Assembly (NCBI GenBank): GCA_045634305.1
Contig: JAZQZZ010000022.1
Span: forward strand, 1-64,000
Source of the DNA: HGM04593 sp045634305
GTDB lineage: Bacteria > Bacteroidota > Bacteroidia > Bacteroidales > Bacteroidaceae
Direction of reading: 5' to 3'
Length of the DNA stretch: 64,000 bases
The notes under the pieces were generated by a model. That model had not been told where the DNA came from. It was given only the letters and a program-made list of their open reading frames with translations, and ran no database searches. Position 1 is the stretch's first letter. Each line of letters starts with the position of its first letter. Below are positions 16,652 through 26,188 of the stretch, one piece after another. The position numbers were made by a program, and so were the translations under genes.

Positions 16652-17428
16652 TTATCTTTTGATATATCTGGTAATATAGAAAGCAGCCAACCATTTGCAG
16701 TATTGGTAGTAATACGCAAATACATTTGGATAGAACTTCTTTAAAAGGTATTTGCGGTCTCTTCTGCTTTTTGCACTACCTGATGCTGTTGACACACCAC
16801 CAACCATAAAATTGGTTACAACAAAATCAGCGAAAATTATAGGCATATTGGCTTTATATGCTCTTTTGAACCAGTCGATGTCTCCAATGATTTTGTAGTT
16901 GATGTCATATAACCCAACAAGATTATAGATTCTTTTTGGTACTATTGTTGCAGGGTGTATTGTTCCCATTGTGTTATTGCGATATGCCGCTGCAACCTTT
17001 TCAGGCGATGATTTTACCTGATACAAAGTTTGCCCATCGTCGGAAATACAATTCATCATTGCTGAAATGATTGGTTCATCCTCTTCCTTGCAATCCTTTA
17101 CAAGGTTATATAATTTGCCAAGTACTCCAGATTCAATGTAATCGTCACTGTTTACCAACCAAATGTATTTACCAGTAGCACGTTTAATTCCTTTATTGAA
17201 AGCATCATAAATCCCCCTGTCCGGTTCACTGCTATACTTGAGCCTGCCCACAAAACGTGGTTCGTATGCTTTGATTATGTCAAGGGTCCCGTCTGTTGAA
17301 CCTCCATCGACCACAATGTATTCATAATCTTGGAAATCTTGTTCAAGGACAGATTCAATTGTCCTTGATATTGTCTTGTCACTGTTCCAGCAAACAGTGA
17401 TTATACTAAAGAATGGTTGTTTGTTCAT
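16652..17428 (-). CDS. Family 2 glycosyltransferase
   Basis: A 258-residue GT-A enzyme of the WcaA type. It begins FFSIITVCWNSDKTISRTIESVL, has the nucleotide-binding VVDGGSTDGT and the metal-binding NSDDY (about residue 94). There is no transmembrane segment, so it acts at the cytoplasmic face on lipid-linked intermediates. It is packed 3 bp after GT4 in the sequence order and 1 bp from the kinase fusion gene, consistent with one operon. Confidence 0.92.
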   Translation of the reverse strand: MNKQPFFSIITVCWNSDKTISRTIESVLEQDFQDYEYIVVDGGSTDGTLDIIKAYEPRFVGRLKYSSEPDRGIYDAFNKGIKRATGKYIWLVNSDDYIESGVLGKLYNLVKDCKEEDEPIISAMMNCISDDGQTLYQVKSSPEKVAAAYRNNTMGTIHPATIVPKRIYNLVGLYDINYKIIGDIDWFKRAYKANMPIIFADFVVTNFMVGGVSTASGSAKSRRDRKYLLKKFYPNVFAYYYQYCKWLAAFYITRYIKR

Positions 17429-17429
17429 T

Positions 17430-18737
17430 TTACTTCAATCTCTTTAAATTCTTCTTGTGTTGTTCATTGAATACAAAGTTCAGTATCTCATATACTGCAA
17501 CTTGTGGCGTGCTTTCGTTCAGCACCTTTGTATATCCCTTTTTGCTGGCAAGGTAGTCAATCTTTGCGTTGATGGTCTTTATGCCCTCCTCGTCGAGTTC
17601 GCGCTTGCGGGCAAGAATTGTCTCGCTGCTTGCTGTGAGCAGAATGTTGTAATTTAAGGTTGGAATGAACAGTTTGCCCCACCAATAGAGGAACTTTGGA
17701 CTCAGGTATATCCTTGAGCGGCGGCTGTCGCAGATGATATCGGTATAATAGCGGTCGAATACCACAATGCGTGTTATGCGGGTAACCGATTTTACCTTTA
17801 CAAAATAACCGATGATGTAGTCCAACGAGTAGTAGCATAGGCGCAGTAGTGAGTTCAGCTTGCCTGTCTTGCCACCACGGTGCGGGTCGCTGTAGTTGCG
17901 GTCAACCTCCTTCTTTATGCCGGCCGAATGTGCTACCTCGCCCAAATTGCCGAAAAGGGCAGGGCGGAAATGGTAGTATTTATGAGCTGTCTTGAATACC
18001 GGTGCAATGCGCTCCAGTATTGTGTCAATAACCGTTGTCTTGCCACTGCCGTCGGGGCCTGTGAAACCTATGCTGAAACCGGTATTAGAGCAGAGATAGT
18101 TCTTTATACGGTAATATTCGAACTTGATGAATCTACCAACAGTAGCTAGTGGATTCCGCATTGCTGCGTGTAACAGCATCTTTTTTCCTGAACGTTTGTC
18201 ACATTCATCAATAGTGCCTACACCAAAAACTCTTTTAAGTTTTTCGGCCACCACTTTGCTATCACTTACAGCTTCTTTGACATGGCTGTATTTATCAGGA
18301 TATTGTACACCAACAGCCCTGTCATACATATATTTGTCAAGGAATTCATAATCCTTGTTCACGTGGTATATATTGCCGTTGAATTCACGATTTGCAATGA
18401 ACTCCTTTGCATTGATTAGTCTTACACCAAAGAGCGATGTGTTGAAAAAGAAATCGAGCTGTACGATCTCAACACTGCTGTCCTGGTCAACACATCCACA
18501 GACCCATGTAACAACCCTGTCACTGTTTAGATATGTGATGATTTTCCATCCATGTGCCTCAAACAGCGCAATCAGGGCTTTCTTCTGTTTCTTGTACGCC
18601 CTGCGTTCAATTATTATATCAATATCCCTGCTGTTGTTCTTCTCCGGTAATCCTTCAAAATTGCGTAATACGGCGTATTTGCTGTTCGCGTTGAGGTGGT
18701 CGAATAATTCAGCAAGTAATTCCGAGGCTGTTGTCAT
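17430..18737 (-). CDS. Fusion of a nucleotidyltransferase-like domain and a P-loop (thymidylate-kinase-like) domain
   Basis: A 435-residue protein with two parts. Residues about 15-140 look like a Pol-beta-type nucleotidyltransferase core: SRDIDIII gives the D-x-D pair (Asp38, Asp40) and VQLDFF a possible third acid (Asp95). Residues about 220-430 are a P-loop kinase: TGPDGSGKTT at 226-235, VFDRYYTDI as a DR(Y/S)-type motif of thymidylate kinases and a lid-like basic stretch LARKRELDEEG. It is not a housekeeping Tmk, which lacks the N-terminal domain. The context suggests it phosphorylates or nucleotidylates a sugar or glycan intermediate. An ATGA overlap couples it to the preceding GT2. The function is inferred and the substrate unknown. 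Confidence 0.7.
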   Translation of the reverse strand: MTTASELLAELFDHLNANSKYAVLRNFEGLPEKNNSRDIDIIIERRAYKKQKKALIALFEAHGWKIITYLNSDRVVTWVCGCVDQDSSVEIVQLDFFFNTSLFGVRLINAKEFIANREFNGNIYHVNKDYEFLDKYMYDRAVGVQYPDKYSHVKEAVSDSKVVAEKLKRVFGVGTIDECDKRSGKKMLLHAAMRNPLATVGRFIKFEYYRIKNYLCSNTGFSIGFTGPDGSGKTTVIDTILERIAPVFKTAHKYYHFRPALFGNLGEVAHSAGIKKEVDRNYSDPHRGGKTGKLNSLLRLCYYSLDYIIGYFVKVKSVTRITRIVVFDRYYTDIICDSRRSRIYLSPKFLYWWGKLFIPTLNYNILLTASSETILARKRELDEEGIKTINAKIDYLASKKGYTKVLNESTPQVAVYEILNFVFNEQHKKNLKRLK

Positions 18738-19705
18738 TTCTTTTTAAATATATTGTGTCTTATCTTGTCAATGAAGTAAGACGGATTGTTGTATATTGAA
18801 CTTGTCAATTTTCCAAAAAAGGTAATTAGACGTCCTTTTTTCAGGGCATAATAACTTTGTCGCAAGTCGTTTGCAGCCTTTGCGTCTTTTTCCAATTTGT
18901 TGATTTCCTGTGGTGAAAGACTTTCACGGAATTCTATGAATGTGAGTTCCTTCTTTCCACGACGGCGTAGCTTAAGGTTCTTTTTAATATGACGCATGCG
19001 TAATATCATACCAATAGAATCGCCAGACATTGCACTTTCGTGCTTACGATAGCGGTATAATGTCTCTGGTATAACAATAATGGCCTTGCCATGTGTGTAA
19101 AGGTCGCTCATTCTTGTCCACAAATCAAGGTCTTCACATAGGTCTTGATAACGAGGCTTGCCCATTGGGAATCCGGTTATGTTATGTCCACCAACGCTCA
19201 GTGCAACCTCACGGTCATATATTGCAGAGGTCAGCATAAAAATCAACTTTTCATTTGCGGCTTTCTCATAAAAACCACTCTTTGTGGTTTCCCCAAGATA
19301 TATGCCACCTTTTATTTTCTGGCTGTCAGAATTCATATATTCTGCGTGGCAACCTACAGCAATGAGGTCGCTATCCGATGTGATAGTGCTGTACAATGTA
19401 TTTATATACTCCGGTTTTATGCAGTCATCTGCATCTACGAACATAATGTACTGCGTTTTGGCATATTCTTCGGCAAATCGGCGTGCGACACACAGGCCTC
19501 CATTTTCTTTCAGTGTAACAATCTCGTACTGTCTCGGATTCTCGGCAAAGAACTTTTCAATAATGGTAACACTATTATCCGTGCTACAATCGTTGACAAT
19601 TAGCAGCTGAAAATCCTGCATAGTCTGTGCCATAACGCTCTCGAGCGTTTCCTTTATGTACTTCTCGGCGTTATAAACGCAAATGGCAAGGGTGAGGTTG
19701 GTCAT
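18734..19705 (-). CDS. Family 2 glycosyltransferase
   Basis: A 323-residue GT-A enzyme starting TLAICVYNAEKYIKETLESVM, with VNDCSTDNS and the metal-binding VDADD (about residue 96). The C-terminal region is basic (MRHIKKNLKLRRRGKKE) and may contact the membrane. It is coupled by an ATGA overlap to the downstream nucleotidyltransferase-kinase gene. Donor and acceptor are unknown. Confidence 0.93.
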   Translation of the reverse strand: MTNLTLAICVYNAEKYIKETLESVMAQTMQDFQLLIVNDCSTDNSVTIIEKFFAENPRQYEIVTLKENGGLCVARRFAEEYAKTQYIMFVDADDCIKPEYINTLYSTITSDSDLIAVGCHAEYMNSDSQKIKGGIYLGETTKSGFYEKAANEKLIFMLTSAIYDREVALSVGGHNITGFPMGKPRYQDLCEDLDLWTRMSDLYTHGKAIIVIPETLYRYRKHESAMSGDSIGMILRMRHIKKNLKLRRRGKKELTFIEFRESLSPQEINKLEKDAKAANDLRQSYYALKKGRLITFFGKLTSSIYNNPSYFIDKIRHNIFKKK

Positions 19706-19714
19706 TATTATTGT

Positions 19715-20896
19715 TTATGTATGTTTAATATTTTTTTTCAAGAAAATACAAAGTTCGTTGTTACTGTCTTGTTTCAAATTAGGTTTGGATCTTAACTGAT
19801 AGTAATATTCTTTATCGCTGTATAGGTTAATGATATTTTTGCTGAAATCCTTCAAATCACAAATTATGCCATCTTCTTGATTAACCACCTCATATGCAGT
19901 TCCAAAGTTTGTGGTAATGACAGGTGTGTTTAATGTCTTTGCCTCTGCAATTGCATAGCAGAATGTTTCTGTCAAACTGGTAACTGCAAGAATATGGCTG
20001 TGGCGGATATATGGGTATGGATTGTCTTTCGCACCTAGCAGAATAACCTGTTCTTCTACCTTGTTCAATACAATCTGCTCCTTTAAATATGCTGTTTCAT
20101 TTACAGAACCACTTCCAATTATATACCATTTAAATTGAATATTCTGTTCCTTAAGTTCTTTTGCAATTGCCGGAATCTCAAAAAATCTTTTCTCGTAGCA
20201 TATTCGTCCCACAGACACAATTCGGAATTTATTATCAATGGAAAATCTTTTGTCTAAATCTTTATCCGATGCCGACAGCTCTTTAATCTTTGCTTCATTT
20301 ACAAGGTTTGGTATAACTTGAACCTTATTATTATATTGAGGAAATACCTTTATGAATGATTTGCTGCAATGTTGACTTGGAATAACAATATAGTCGTACT
20401 TCTTGTATACACCCTCCTCGTCTATATTGTTGCTGTATGCCAGATATCTTTCGTAGTCCAAATGAACCCAGGCGATTTTATTCTTGGCATTAATTTGCGA
20501 ACAAATCCGTGTAATGAAACCCTCTGAGAAAGCGACAACAATATCAAAGTTTTCTTCCGATATGTTGTTCAATTCTTTTTTTAGGGCATTGCTAAAAACA
20601 TCAATTCTAAATACTTTTTTGAGAATTTTGAAAATAGCTTTTACAAATATCAGTCCAATTCTTCCTAATCCCTTATGTTCACTATGGTAAGTTGATAAAA
20701 GATACAGGAGTTTATTCTGTTTCTTGTAAAAATAATTTTTGAAGGTTTCTGCGTATGGACCATCTTTTTGGTTTACACAGAATATGTGGACATCAATGTG
20801 TTCTTGTTCAACAAAAGGCAATAGGCTCTCTAGTGCTTTGGAAATTCCTCCTTGCCTTACGTTTTCTATACAAAAGAGAATCCTGTTACTTTTCAT
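19715..20896 (-). CDS. Family 4 glycosyltransferase
   Basis: A 393-residue GT-B enzyme. The N-terminus RILFCIENVRQGGISKALESLL contains the glycine-rich acceptor-side loop, and the donor domain has FRIVSVGRICYEKRFFEI and a canonical E-x7-E motif (ETFCYAIAE). It overlaps the stop codon of the putative polymerase gene by 4 bp. AT-rich, like the genes on both sides. Confidence 0.92.
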   Translation of the reverse strand: MKSNRILFCIENVRQGGISKALESLLPFVEQEHIDVHIFCVNQKDGPYAETFKNYFYKKQNKLLYLLSTYHSEHKGLGRIGLIFVKAIFKILKKVFRIDVFSNALKKELNNISEENFDIVVAFSEGFITRICSQINAKNKIAWVHLDYERYLAYSNNIDEEGVYKKYDYIVIPSQHCSKSFIKVFPQYNNKVQVIPNLVNEAKIKELSASDKDLDKRFSIDNKFRIVSVGRICYEKRFFEIPAIAKELKEQNIQFKWYIIGSGSVNETAYLKEQIVLNKVEEQVILLGAKDNPYPYIRHSHILAVTSLTETFCYAIAEAKTLNTPVITTNFGTAYEVVNQEDGIICDLKDFSKNIINLYSDKEYYYQLRSKPNLKQDSNNELCIFLKKNIKHT

Positions 20897-22065
20897 TGTA
20901 AGTCATTTGTATAGTTGTTCTTGAAATGTTTTATGGTTGCAAAAACCATGAGTGTGGCAAAACCGTATGCTATATTTCCAATATTCATACCAAATAATAG
21001 AATAAACATCAAGGTTTCAAGTGAGAATATTGATGTAAAGCAACAGCCGAAGAAGAAAATAAGTTTGCTGATATATGAGAATAAACCATAGTCTGCAATA
21101 GCGCTGACAATTTGTTTGCCATTCATACTAGCACTGTCTGTGCCACTGCCAATCCAAATTGCACTATCTGTCAGGTCAATATTACTGAATGTGTCTACTA
21201 TAATGTTGACTCTGGCTGCAGCGCTGCTATCTGTTTTAGTAATGGTTTCTGTATCTCCAGTGAGTGTAGCATTGAATATTTCAATGGCTCTTGTAAGCGG
21301 CTCGTAATCAATATATGGTACGGTCATATAGAATGCTGTAGCACCAACAAGTACGGCAATGATATACTCCTTCTTTAGGAAATATAACGAAAGTATAGCC
21401 AATCCCACAAAGGCTGTTCCGCTTCCAATACATATCATGGTATACAGGAAAGCTATGATTGTCCATTTATGCTCTGTCCATAGTTCTGATATCTTAAGTG
21501 GTATTCCATCATTCTTGTATTGGCTCAATTTTAATAATCCATAAAAGAACACAGTGAGTAAACGCGCTGTATGTGATGGTTCAATTGCTAGTGTGTTCAA
21601 ATGGAATATTCCATAATAACTCATGCCCATAAGGTTGAAAAGGGGCATATATCTAATTCCAATGATTATACATAATTGTTGTAGCACCAAACATATGGCA
21701 TATGCATATATTAGACTTTTCAATATTTTTATGAAGTCATCTATTGTATATGCATTTTCGTGGTAAACAAGATTGTAGTATAGATTGAACGTAAAAAAGA
21801 ATAGAATGGAATAGTATATGGTTGAGGAGCGGAAGTCTGGTTTTAGAAACAAAAAGCACAGAGTTACTAAAATGTATAAATTTGCATATATTGTCGCCTT
21901 TGAAATATACTGTGTCCTGAAAAGCATAATAAATGGAGTCAAGGCCATAAATATGACTTTTGGGGTACTAACAGTCATACCTTCAAGATATATGAATTGT
22001 ATACTCATTATTAGGAGTGTGAAGGTTGCAATATTGTAGTTTGATAATATGTTCCCTTTAAACAT
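20893..22065 (-). CDS. wzy: Putative Wzy-type polysaccharide polymerase
   Basis: A 390-residue membrane protein with about ten hydrophobic helices and a large extracytoplasmic loop (about residues 250-320, rich in D, T and S), the architecture of O-antigen and capsule polymerases. Sequence similarity within Wzy proteins is too low for a motif call, so the assignment rests on topology and on being the only such protein in a locus that also has Wzx, Wzc and Wza. It would link repeat units on the periplasmic face. It is coupled to the downstream GT4 by an ATGA overlap. Confidence 0.75.
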   Translation of the reverse strand: MFKGNILSNYNIATFTLLIMSIQFIYLEGMTVSTPKVIFMALTPFIMLFRTQYISKATIYANLYILVTLCFLFLKPDFRSSTIYYSILFFFTFNLYYNLVYHENAYTIDDFIKILKSLIYAYAICLVLQQLCIIIGIRYMPLFNLMGMSYYGIFHLNTLAIEPSHTARLLTVFFYGLLKLSQYKNDGIPLKISELWTEHKWTIIAFLYTMICIGSGTAFVGLAILSLYFLKKEYIIAVLVGATAFYMTVPYIDYEPLTRAIEIFNATLTGDTETITKTDSSAAARVNIIVDTFSNIDLTDSAIWIGSGTDSASMNGKQIVSAIADYGLFSYISKLIFFFGCCFTSIFSLETLMFILLFGMNIGNIAYGFATLMVFATIKHFKNNYTNDLQ

Positions 22066-22121
22066 AATATAGACGTTTGCTATCGTGTATAAAAAAAGTG
22101 TTTAAGATTATAATGGTAGTA

Positions 22122-23105
22122 TTATATCATCCTTTTAGTCCAAGAGTACAACTTTGTTGTCACTGACATTATATAGTAACCGAGCAGTGCAGGAAACATT
22201 AGATGAATATGTTGAACAAACTCTTTGAATGTCTTGTCTGTCTTTATGTCAAGTTGATATGTCCGGAGAGCATTATATAAATCCTTCTTTGTTTGTATAG
22301 GCGCTTTTATATGCGTTATTTCAAGATATCTTTGGAATGCAAAGCGATTCAGATGTGACGATATTTTCTGCTTTTTTACTTCAATATTGGAATATCCCAA
22401 TGACATTTCCTTGTATATCTCTATTGATGATTGCAGATGGCGGCAGTTCTTTTCGCTCATTATGGAGTTTTCCTGAATATAATAATTGTAGGTTGTCCTA
22501 CCTGTCAATACTATGCAATTGGCTGTCAAAACAGTATTGAATGTCCATAGTTCGTCTTCGTGCAGAATCCCTTCTTTAAAGAACAGGGAGTGCCCTGTAA
22601 TGAAATCCTTTTTTATTAGTTTGTTCCAAGCTGTAATAGGTATGTCGCCATTACAAAAGGAATCGATGATTTTGCTACCGTCTGTAAATATCCTTTCTTG
22701 AGAATACCTTGTAGAAACCATCCGGTTATCCTTATATACACGTTGGTAGTTACCGGCAACAATATCTGCATTTGTTATACACATTTTTTGCGCCAGATGT
22801 GATATTACAGAACAATCGTATAGCTCATCGTCGCTGTCTATAAAATATAGGGCATTGCCTGTTGAAACATTGATGCCGCTGTTCCTTGCTACAGACAACC
22901 CACTGTTGTATTCATGCGTGACAATCCTGGTGGGTATATCTGTAGTGCTTATTATCTCCTTTGCTATTTCCATGCTGGAATCGGGTGAACAATCGTCCAC
23001 GATTACTATTTCAATGTCGGGATAATCCTGTCTCAAGACTGATTCCAGGCATGTGCGTATATACTTTTCAACTTTATATACAGGTATGATAATAGAAACG
23101 CGCAT
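22122..23105 (-). CDS. Family 2 glycosyltransferase
   Basis: A 327-residue GT-A enzyme beginning VSIIIPVYKVEKYIRTCLESVL, with VDDCSPDSS and FIDSDDEL (metal-binding site, about residue 90). The central WTFNTVLTANCIVLTG region is typical of capsule GT2 enzymes of Bacteroidetes. A 56-bp gap separates it from the polymerase gene, one of the larger ones in the operon. Specificity is unknown. Confidence 0.93.
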   Translation of the reverse strand: MRVSIIIPVYKVEKYIRTCLESVLRQDYPDIEIVIVDDCSPDSSMEIAKEIISTTDIPTRIVTHEYNSGLSVARNSGINVSTGNALYFIDSDDELYDCSVISHLAQKMCITNADIVAGNYQRVYKDNRMVSTRYSQERIFTDGSKIIDSFCNGDIPITAWNKLIKKDFITGHSLFFKEGILHEDELWTFNTVLTANCIVLTGRTTYNYYIQENSIMSEKNCRHLQSSIEIYKEMSLGYSNIEVKKQKISSHLNRFAFQRYLEITHIKAPIQTKKDLYNALRTYQLDIKTDKTFKEFVQHIHLMFPALLGYYIMSVTTKLYSWTKRMI

Positions 23106-23108
23106 ATT

Positions 23109-24110
23109 TTATTTGTTGATTTTTTTTACAATTAGTTCAGTTATGCCATGTGGTAACAGAAGCAAAATTCTTTGAGCAAATGGAACCTTCTTATCCTTTA
23201 ATATCCGCAAAATAGGGAAAATCCTCTTGTGCTCTTTCAGCAAGCCTTTGGCAATGTCGTGGCTATGTTCCTTAAATTTGTGTTTGTTAAGAACGAATAT
23301 CCTCATCATTGATATCCAATGAAAGAAATACTGACTCCAGGCTTCTGCAACTTCTGTACTTTCAGTGTCGAAGTATCTTTTTAAAAGTCCAATAACCATC
23401 CGGTCTGTTATCAGCGGTTCAAAAAGTTTATGCGAAATGGCTTTGGTTATTGATTGTTGATGTAGTCTGTAATGGTATTCAACATCACTGAATGCAACTC
23501 TTTCTGATGCTAGGAGCATCTCACGCGAAGCATAGTCATCGGCATTCATCTGCACTACGCTCCTGTCAAGAAAATGTTCGGTTGAAGTCCATATTTCTCG
23601 CTTTGCCAGGAATCCGTTCACACTGATTTGCCATTCTTTACCAATAGTCAGCATAACGGCTTTTTTGCCGTCAAGTATTTGCCCGTAGTTGAAATGGTCT
23701 CTTGGCAACGTGTATGCGATATTGCCATTTGATTCAAATGCCAACATCTTGCTGCATACGATGTCTGCTTGTGTTTCGTCTTGTCTTTTGATGAGTTGCT
23801 CAATATAGTTGGATGGGACTTTGTCATCAGCGTCAATCCAGCAGACAAAACTGCCGACAGATATTTTTACAGCAAAATCTCTTGGATATTTTGCTGAGCC
23901 GCTGTTTCTCTCAAGTTGAAAACAACGGCATCTTTCATCATTTTTTGATATTTCCTGTATGATGCTCCATGTATTGTCCTGCGAACAGTCATCGACAATG
24001 ACAAGCTCAATAGCTTGCAGCGTCTGCGAGAGTATGCATTGTACTGATTCTTCGATATACATCTCTGCATTGAACACGGGCATTATAATGCTTACAAGAG
24101 GCTTTTTCAC
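23109..24110 (-). CDS. Family 2 glycosyltransferase
   Basis: A 333-residue GT-A enzyme: LVSIIMPVFNAEMYIEESVQ at the start, VDDCSQDNTW and the metal-binding WIDADDKV (about residue 92). It ends with a short basic hydrophobic tail (LLLLPHGITELIVKKINK) that could associate with the membrane. It is separated by 3 bp from the next GT2 and 1 bp from the GT32-like gene. Donor and acceptor cannot be inferred. Confidence 0.93.
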   Translation of the reverse strand: MKKPLVSIIMPVFNAEMYIEESVQCILSQTLQAIELVIVDDCSQDNTWSIIQEISKNDERCRCFQLERNSGSAKYPRDFAVKISVGSFVCWIDADDKVPSNYIEQLIKRQDETQADIVCSKMLAFESNGNIAYTLPRDHFNYGQILDGKKAVMLTIGKEWQISVNGFLAKREIWTSTEHFLDRSVVQMNADDYASREMLLASERVAFSDVEYHYRLHQQSITKAISHKLFEPLITDRMVIGLLKRYFDTESTEVAEAWSQYFFHWISMMRIFVLNKHKFKEHSHDIAKGLLKEHKRIFPILRILKDKKVPFAQRILLLLPHGITELIVKKINK

Positions 24111-24111
24111 G

Positions 24112-25050
24112 TTATAGGTTTTTTATGTATGCAAAGAATGTTTGTACGTTGTCTGCAGTCGTTTCGTGCAACTCCTGTTTCCAACTGGTCTTGTGGAATT
24201 TACCCTGTTCTCTGATGCTCCGCATCACCTTCTCTTCATATTTTTCATTGAGATTCTCTGACAACAGGTAGAATGATTCACAGTTTTCTCTGTTGTTGTC
24301 TATCAGTTCTTTTATTGCAGGCAATTCCTCATACATGGCAGCAATGAAATAGTCGAACAGAAAGAAATCAATAAAAAAAGTCCTTTTTCTTAAATAACGG
24401 TCAAATAGGATGTTCAAGCAAGAGAACATATATTTTCCGCTATTTTCAGAGCAACCTATCAGACTCACAGTCCATTGGTAATCCGAAACATAATGTATGC
24501 TATCCTTTAACTTTTGTTTTATGGTGTAGAATGGTCTTTGTGTTTCGTCGGTAATGTCACCGGTTACCAGAACCGAAGCATCAATCCACAGACCACCATA
24601 TTTTGCTAGCAACATTATTCGTATATAATCGGCAAAGTGGGTTCTGCTGATTTTGCCTTCATCAAGATACTCCTTAATGAAATTCGGGACTTGGATGTGT
24701 TCATTGAGATTATCTGATGTAACAAGGTTTACTTTCTTGCCAACAGAGTGTTTCAACAAGGATTTGTAACATATGCGCACAATCTCGGGCATCTCCTCCT
24801 CTCCTTGCAGCCAACATACCCAGATGGGCGTTTCTTGCCCATTGGTTTTTTCTGCTTCCAGCGGTATGTTCCGGTATATTTCAAATACATCCTTGAACTT
24901 TTTCTTTATATAACGCTTAATCTCGTAGTGTCTTTTTGCAATGGCTTTGGCACCTCCAAAACGTGGGTATAATAAATAGTAGAAAGTTACTCTGGGACCA
25001 AAATTAATCAAGTACTGGAAGTATCTTTTTGTCGAAGCTATAATATTCAT
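24112..25050 (-). CDS. Capsular polysaccharide synthesis protein, GT32-like
   Basis: A 312-residue protein of the Caps_synth type (related to OCH1/DXD-sugar transferases). The family core is IWVCWLQGEEEMPEIVRICYKS followed by ISRTHFADYIRIMLLAKYGG and LWIDASVLV, where WIDA is the DxD-like metal site. Predicted retaining glycosyltransferase transferring a hexose in capsule repeat-unit assembly. It starts 7 bp after the WbsX-like gene. Confidence 0.88.
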   Translation of the reverse strand: MNIIASTKRYFQYLINFGPRVTFYYLLYPRFGGAKAIAKRHYEIKRYIKKKFKDVFEIYRNIPLEAEKTNGQETPIWVCWLQGEEEMPEIVRICYKSLLKHSVGKKVNLVTSDNLNEHIQVPNFIKEYLDEGKISRTHFADYIRIMLLAKYGGLWIDASVLVTGDITDETQRPFYTIKQKLKDSIHYVSDYQWTVSLIGCSENSGKYMFSCLNILFDRYLRKRTFFIDFFLFDYFIAAMYEELPAIKELIDNNRENCESFYLLSENLNEKYEEKVMRSIREQGKFHKTSWKQELHETTADNVQTFFAYIKNL

Positions 25051-25057
25051 TTTAATA

Positions 25058-26188
25058 TTACTCTATACATCCTTTTATTGCTTCCAAATATCCCCAACCA
25101 TTTTTTGTATCTGGCTCAAGATATCCACCCTCGGCCCATTCATTCCATGCGAACACAAAAATCATATCTGTGTTGTAGTATTTTTTTGTGTTATCTACAA
25201 GTTCGGCGAAATATCTCTTAAATTTATCGGGATCTGCTCCTTTGTATGCATATCCTCTCATATTGTGGCGCGGTGTGTTGTCCCAATCGACGAAAGCGCA
25301 AGGAATCATATTATTTCCCTCGGATGGTCTTATCTTCAAGATGTTTTGCCATGTTGCATCGTAGTCGCATAGTGCAACTTCTGTCTTTTTCTTTTCGGGA
25401 AGAAGGCTTCGCTTGATACCTAATATTCTTTTGATTTCTCTTGAATATTTCATCAGTTTAGGAAACAGCCCCTTGTTTTTATTGTTGAAATACATATTCA
25501 CATAACCGGGATGCATCTCTACTCCATATTTGAAAAGAGATTTGTTCCAACTATTGTCGAAACTCGATGCTGCACTTTGGTATATGTAAGTCAATCCTTC
25601 AAAACCGGCATCTATTGCCATCTTTGTCCAAACGGCAAGCATCTTGTCCAATTTGCGGATTATGTGCGGGACATATACTACCATTATAGGCTTGTTGTCC
25701 TCGCGCATATACCGTGGGTCTTTTAAGAAAGGTAACATATAATTGAAATGGTTCATCCAATCCTGCTCATCGTTGAAATCGTGTGCAATCAAAACTCTGG
25801 GTGCTCTATCAGATGCTTTCCAAGCATCTGTCCAATCGTGGTTGGCCCAACTTATACAATATTTTATATCAATTTCGGGATGTGCTAGTAGCATCTCCAT
25901 AGGCTTTTCAAGCAATAGCTTGCCGTTGAACCAATAGTGGTACATACAAAAACCGTATATGCCGTGTTCTTTGGCTATTTTGCATTGCCATTTGAGTGTT
26001 TCAACGTCACTCAAATCGTAATAGTTCTCATTCAATGGAACACGGGGCTGGTTGTGTCCCTCGAATAGCGGTTTTGCTCCCTTTACATTTACCCATTCTG
26101 TAAACCCCTTACCCCACCATTCATCATTCTCTGGAATACTATGGAATTGAGGGAGGTATAACGGAATGACTTTTATCTCCTTGCTCAT
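25058..26188 (-). CDS. WbsX-like glycosyltransferase / GH99-like protein
   Basis: A 376-residue protein of the WbsX family, found in O-antigen and capsule clusters and structurally related to GH99 endo-mannosidases. Recognisable blocks are IPLYLPQFHSIPENDEWWGKG, FTEWVNVKGAKPLFEGHNQP, YGFCMYHYWFNGKLLL, ISWANHDWTDAW and FAWNEWAEGGYLEPD. Whether family members transfer or hydrolyse sugars is not settled; a role in processing or extending the repeat unit is inferred from context. It is preceded by an ATGA overlap with the hexapeptide acyltransferase. Confidence 0.88.
   Translation of the reverse strand: MSKEIKVIPLYLPQFHSIPENDEWWGKGFTEWVNVKGAKPLFEGHNQPRVPLNENYYDLSDVETLKWQCKIAKEHGIYGFCMYHYWFNGKLLLEKPMEMLLAHPEIDIKYCISWANHDWTDAWKASDRAPRVLIAHDFNDEQDWMNHFNYMLPFLKDPRYMREDNKPIMVVYVPHIIRKLDKMLAVWTKMAIDAGFEGLTYIYQSAASSFDNSWNKSLFKYGVEMHPGYVNMYFNNKNKGLFPKLMKYSREIKRILGIKRSLLPEKKKTEVALCDYDATWQNILKIRPSEGNNMIPCAFVDWDNTPRHNMRGYAYKGADPDKFKRYFAELVDNTKKYYNTDMIFVFAWNEWAEGGYLEPDTKNGWGYLEAIKGCIE

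Noticed and set aside
17430..18737. Housekeeping thymidylate kinase (tmk)
   Set aside because: The P-loop domain is fused to an N-terminal nucleotidyltransferase-like region, the protein is twice the length of Tmk, and it lies in a capsule operon.
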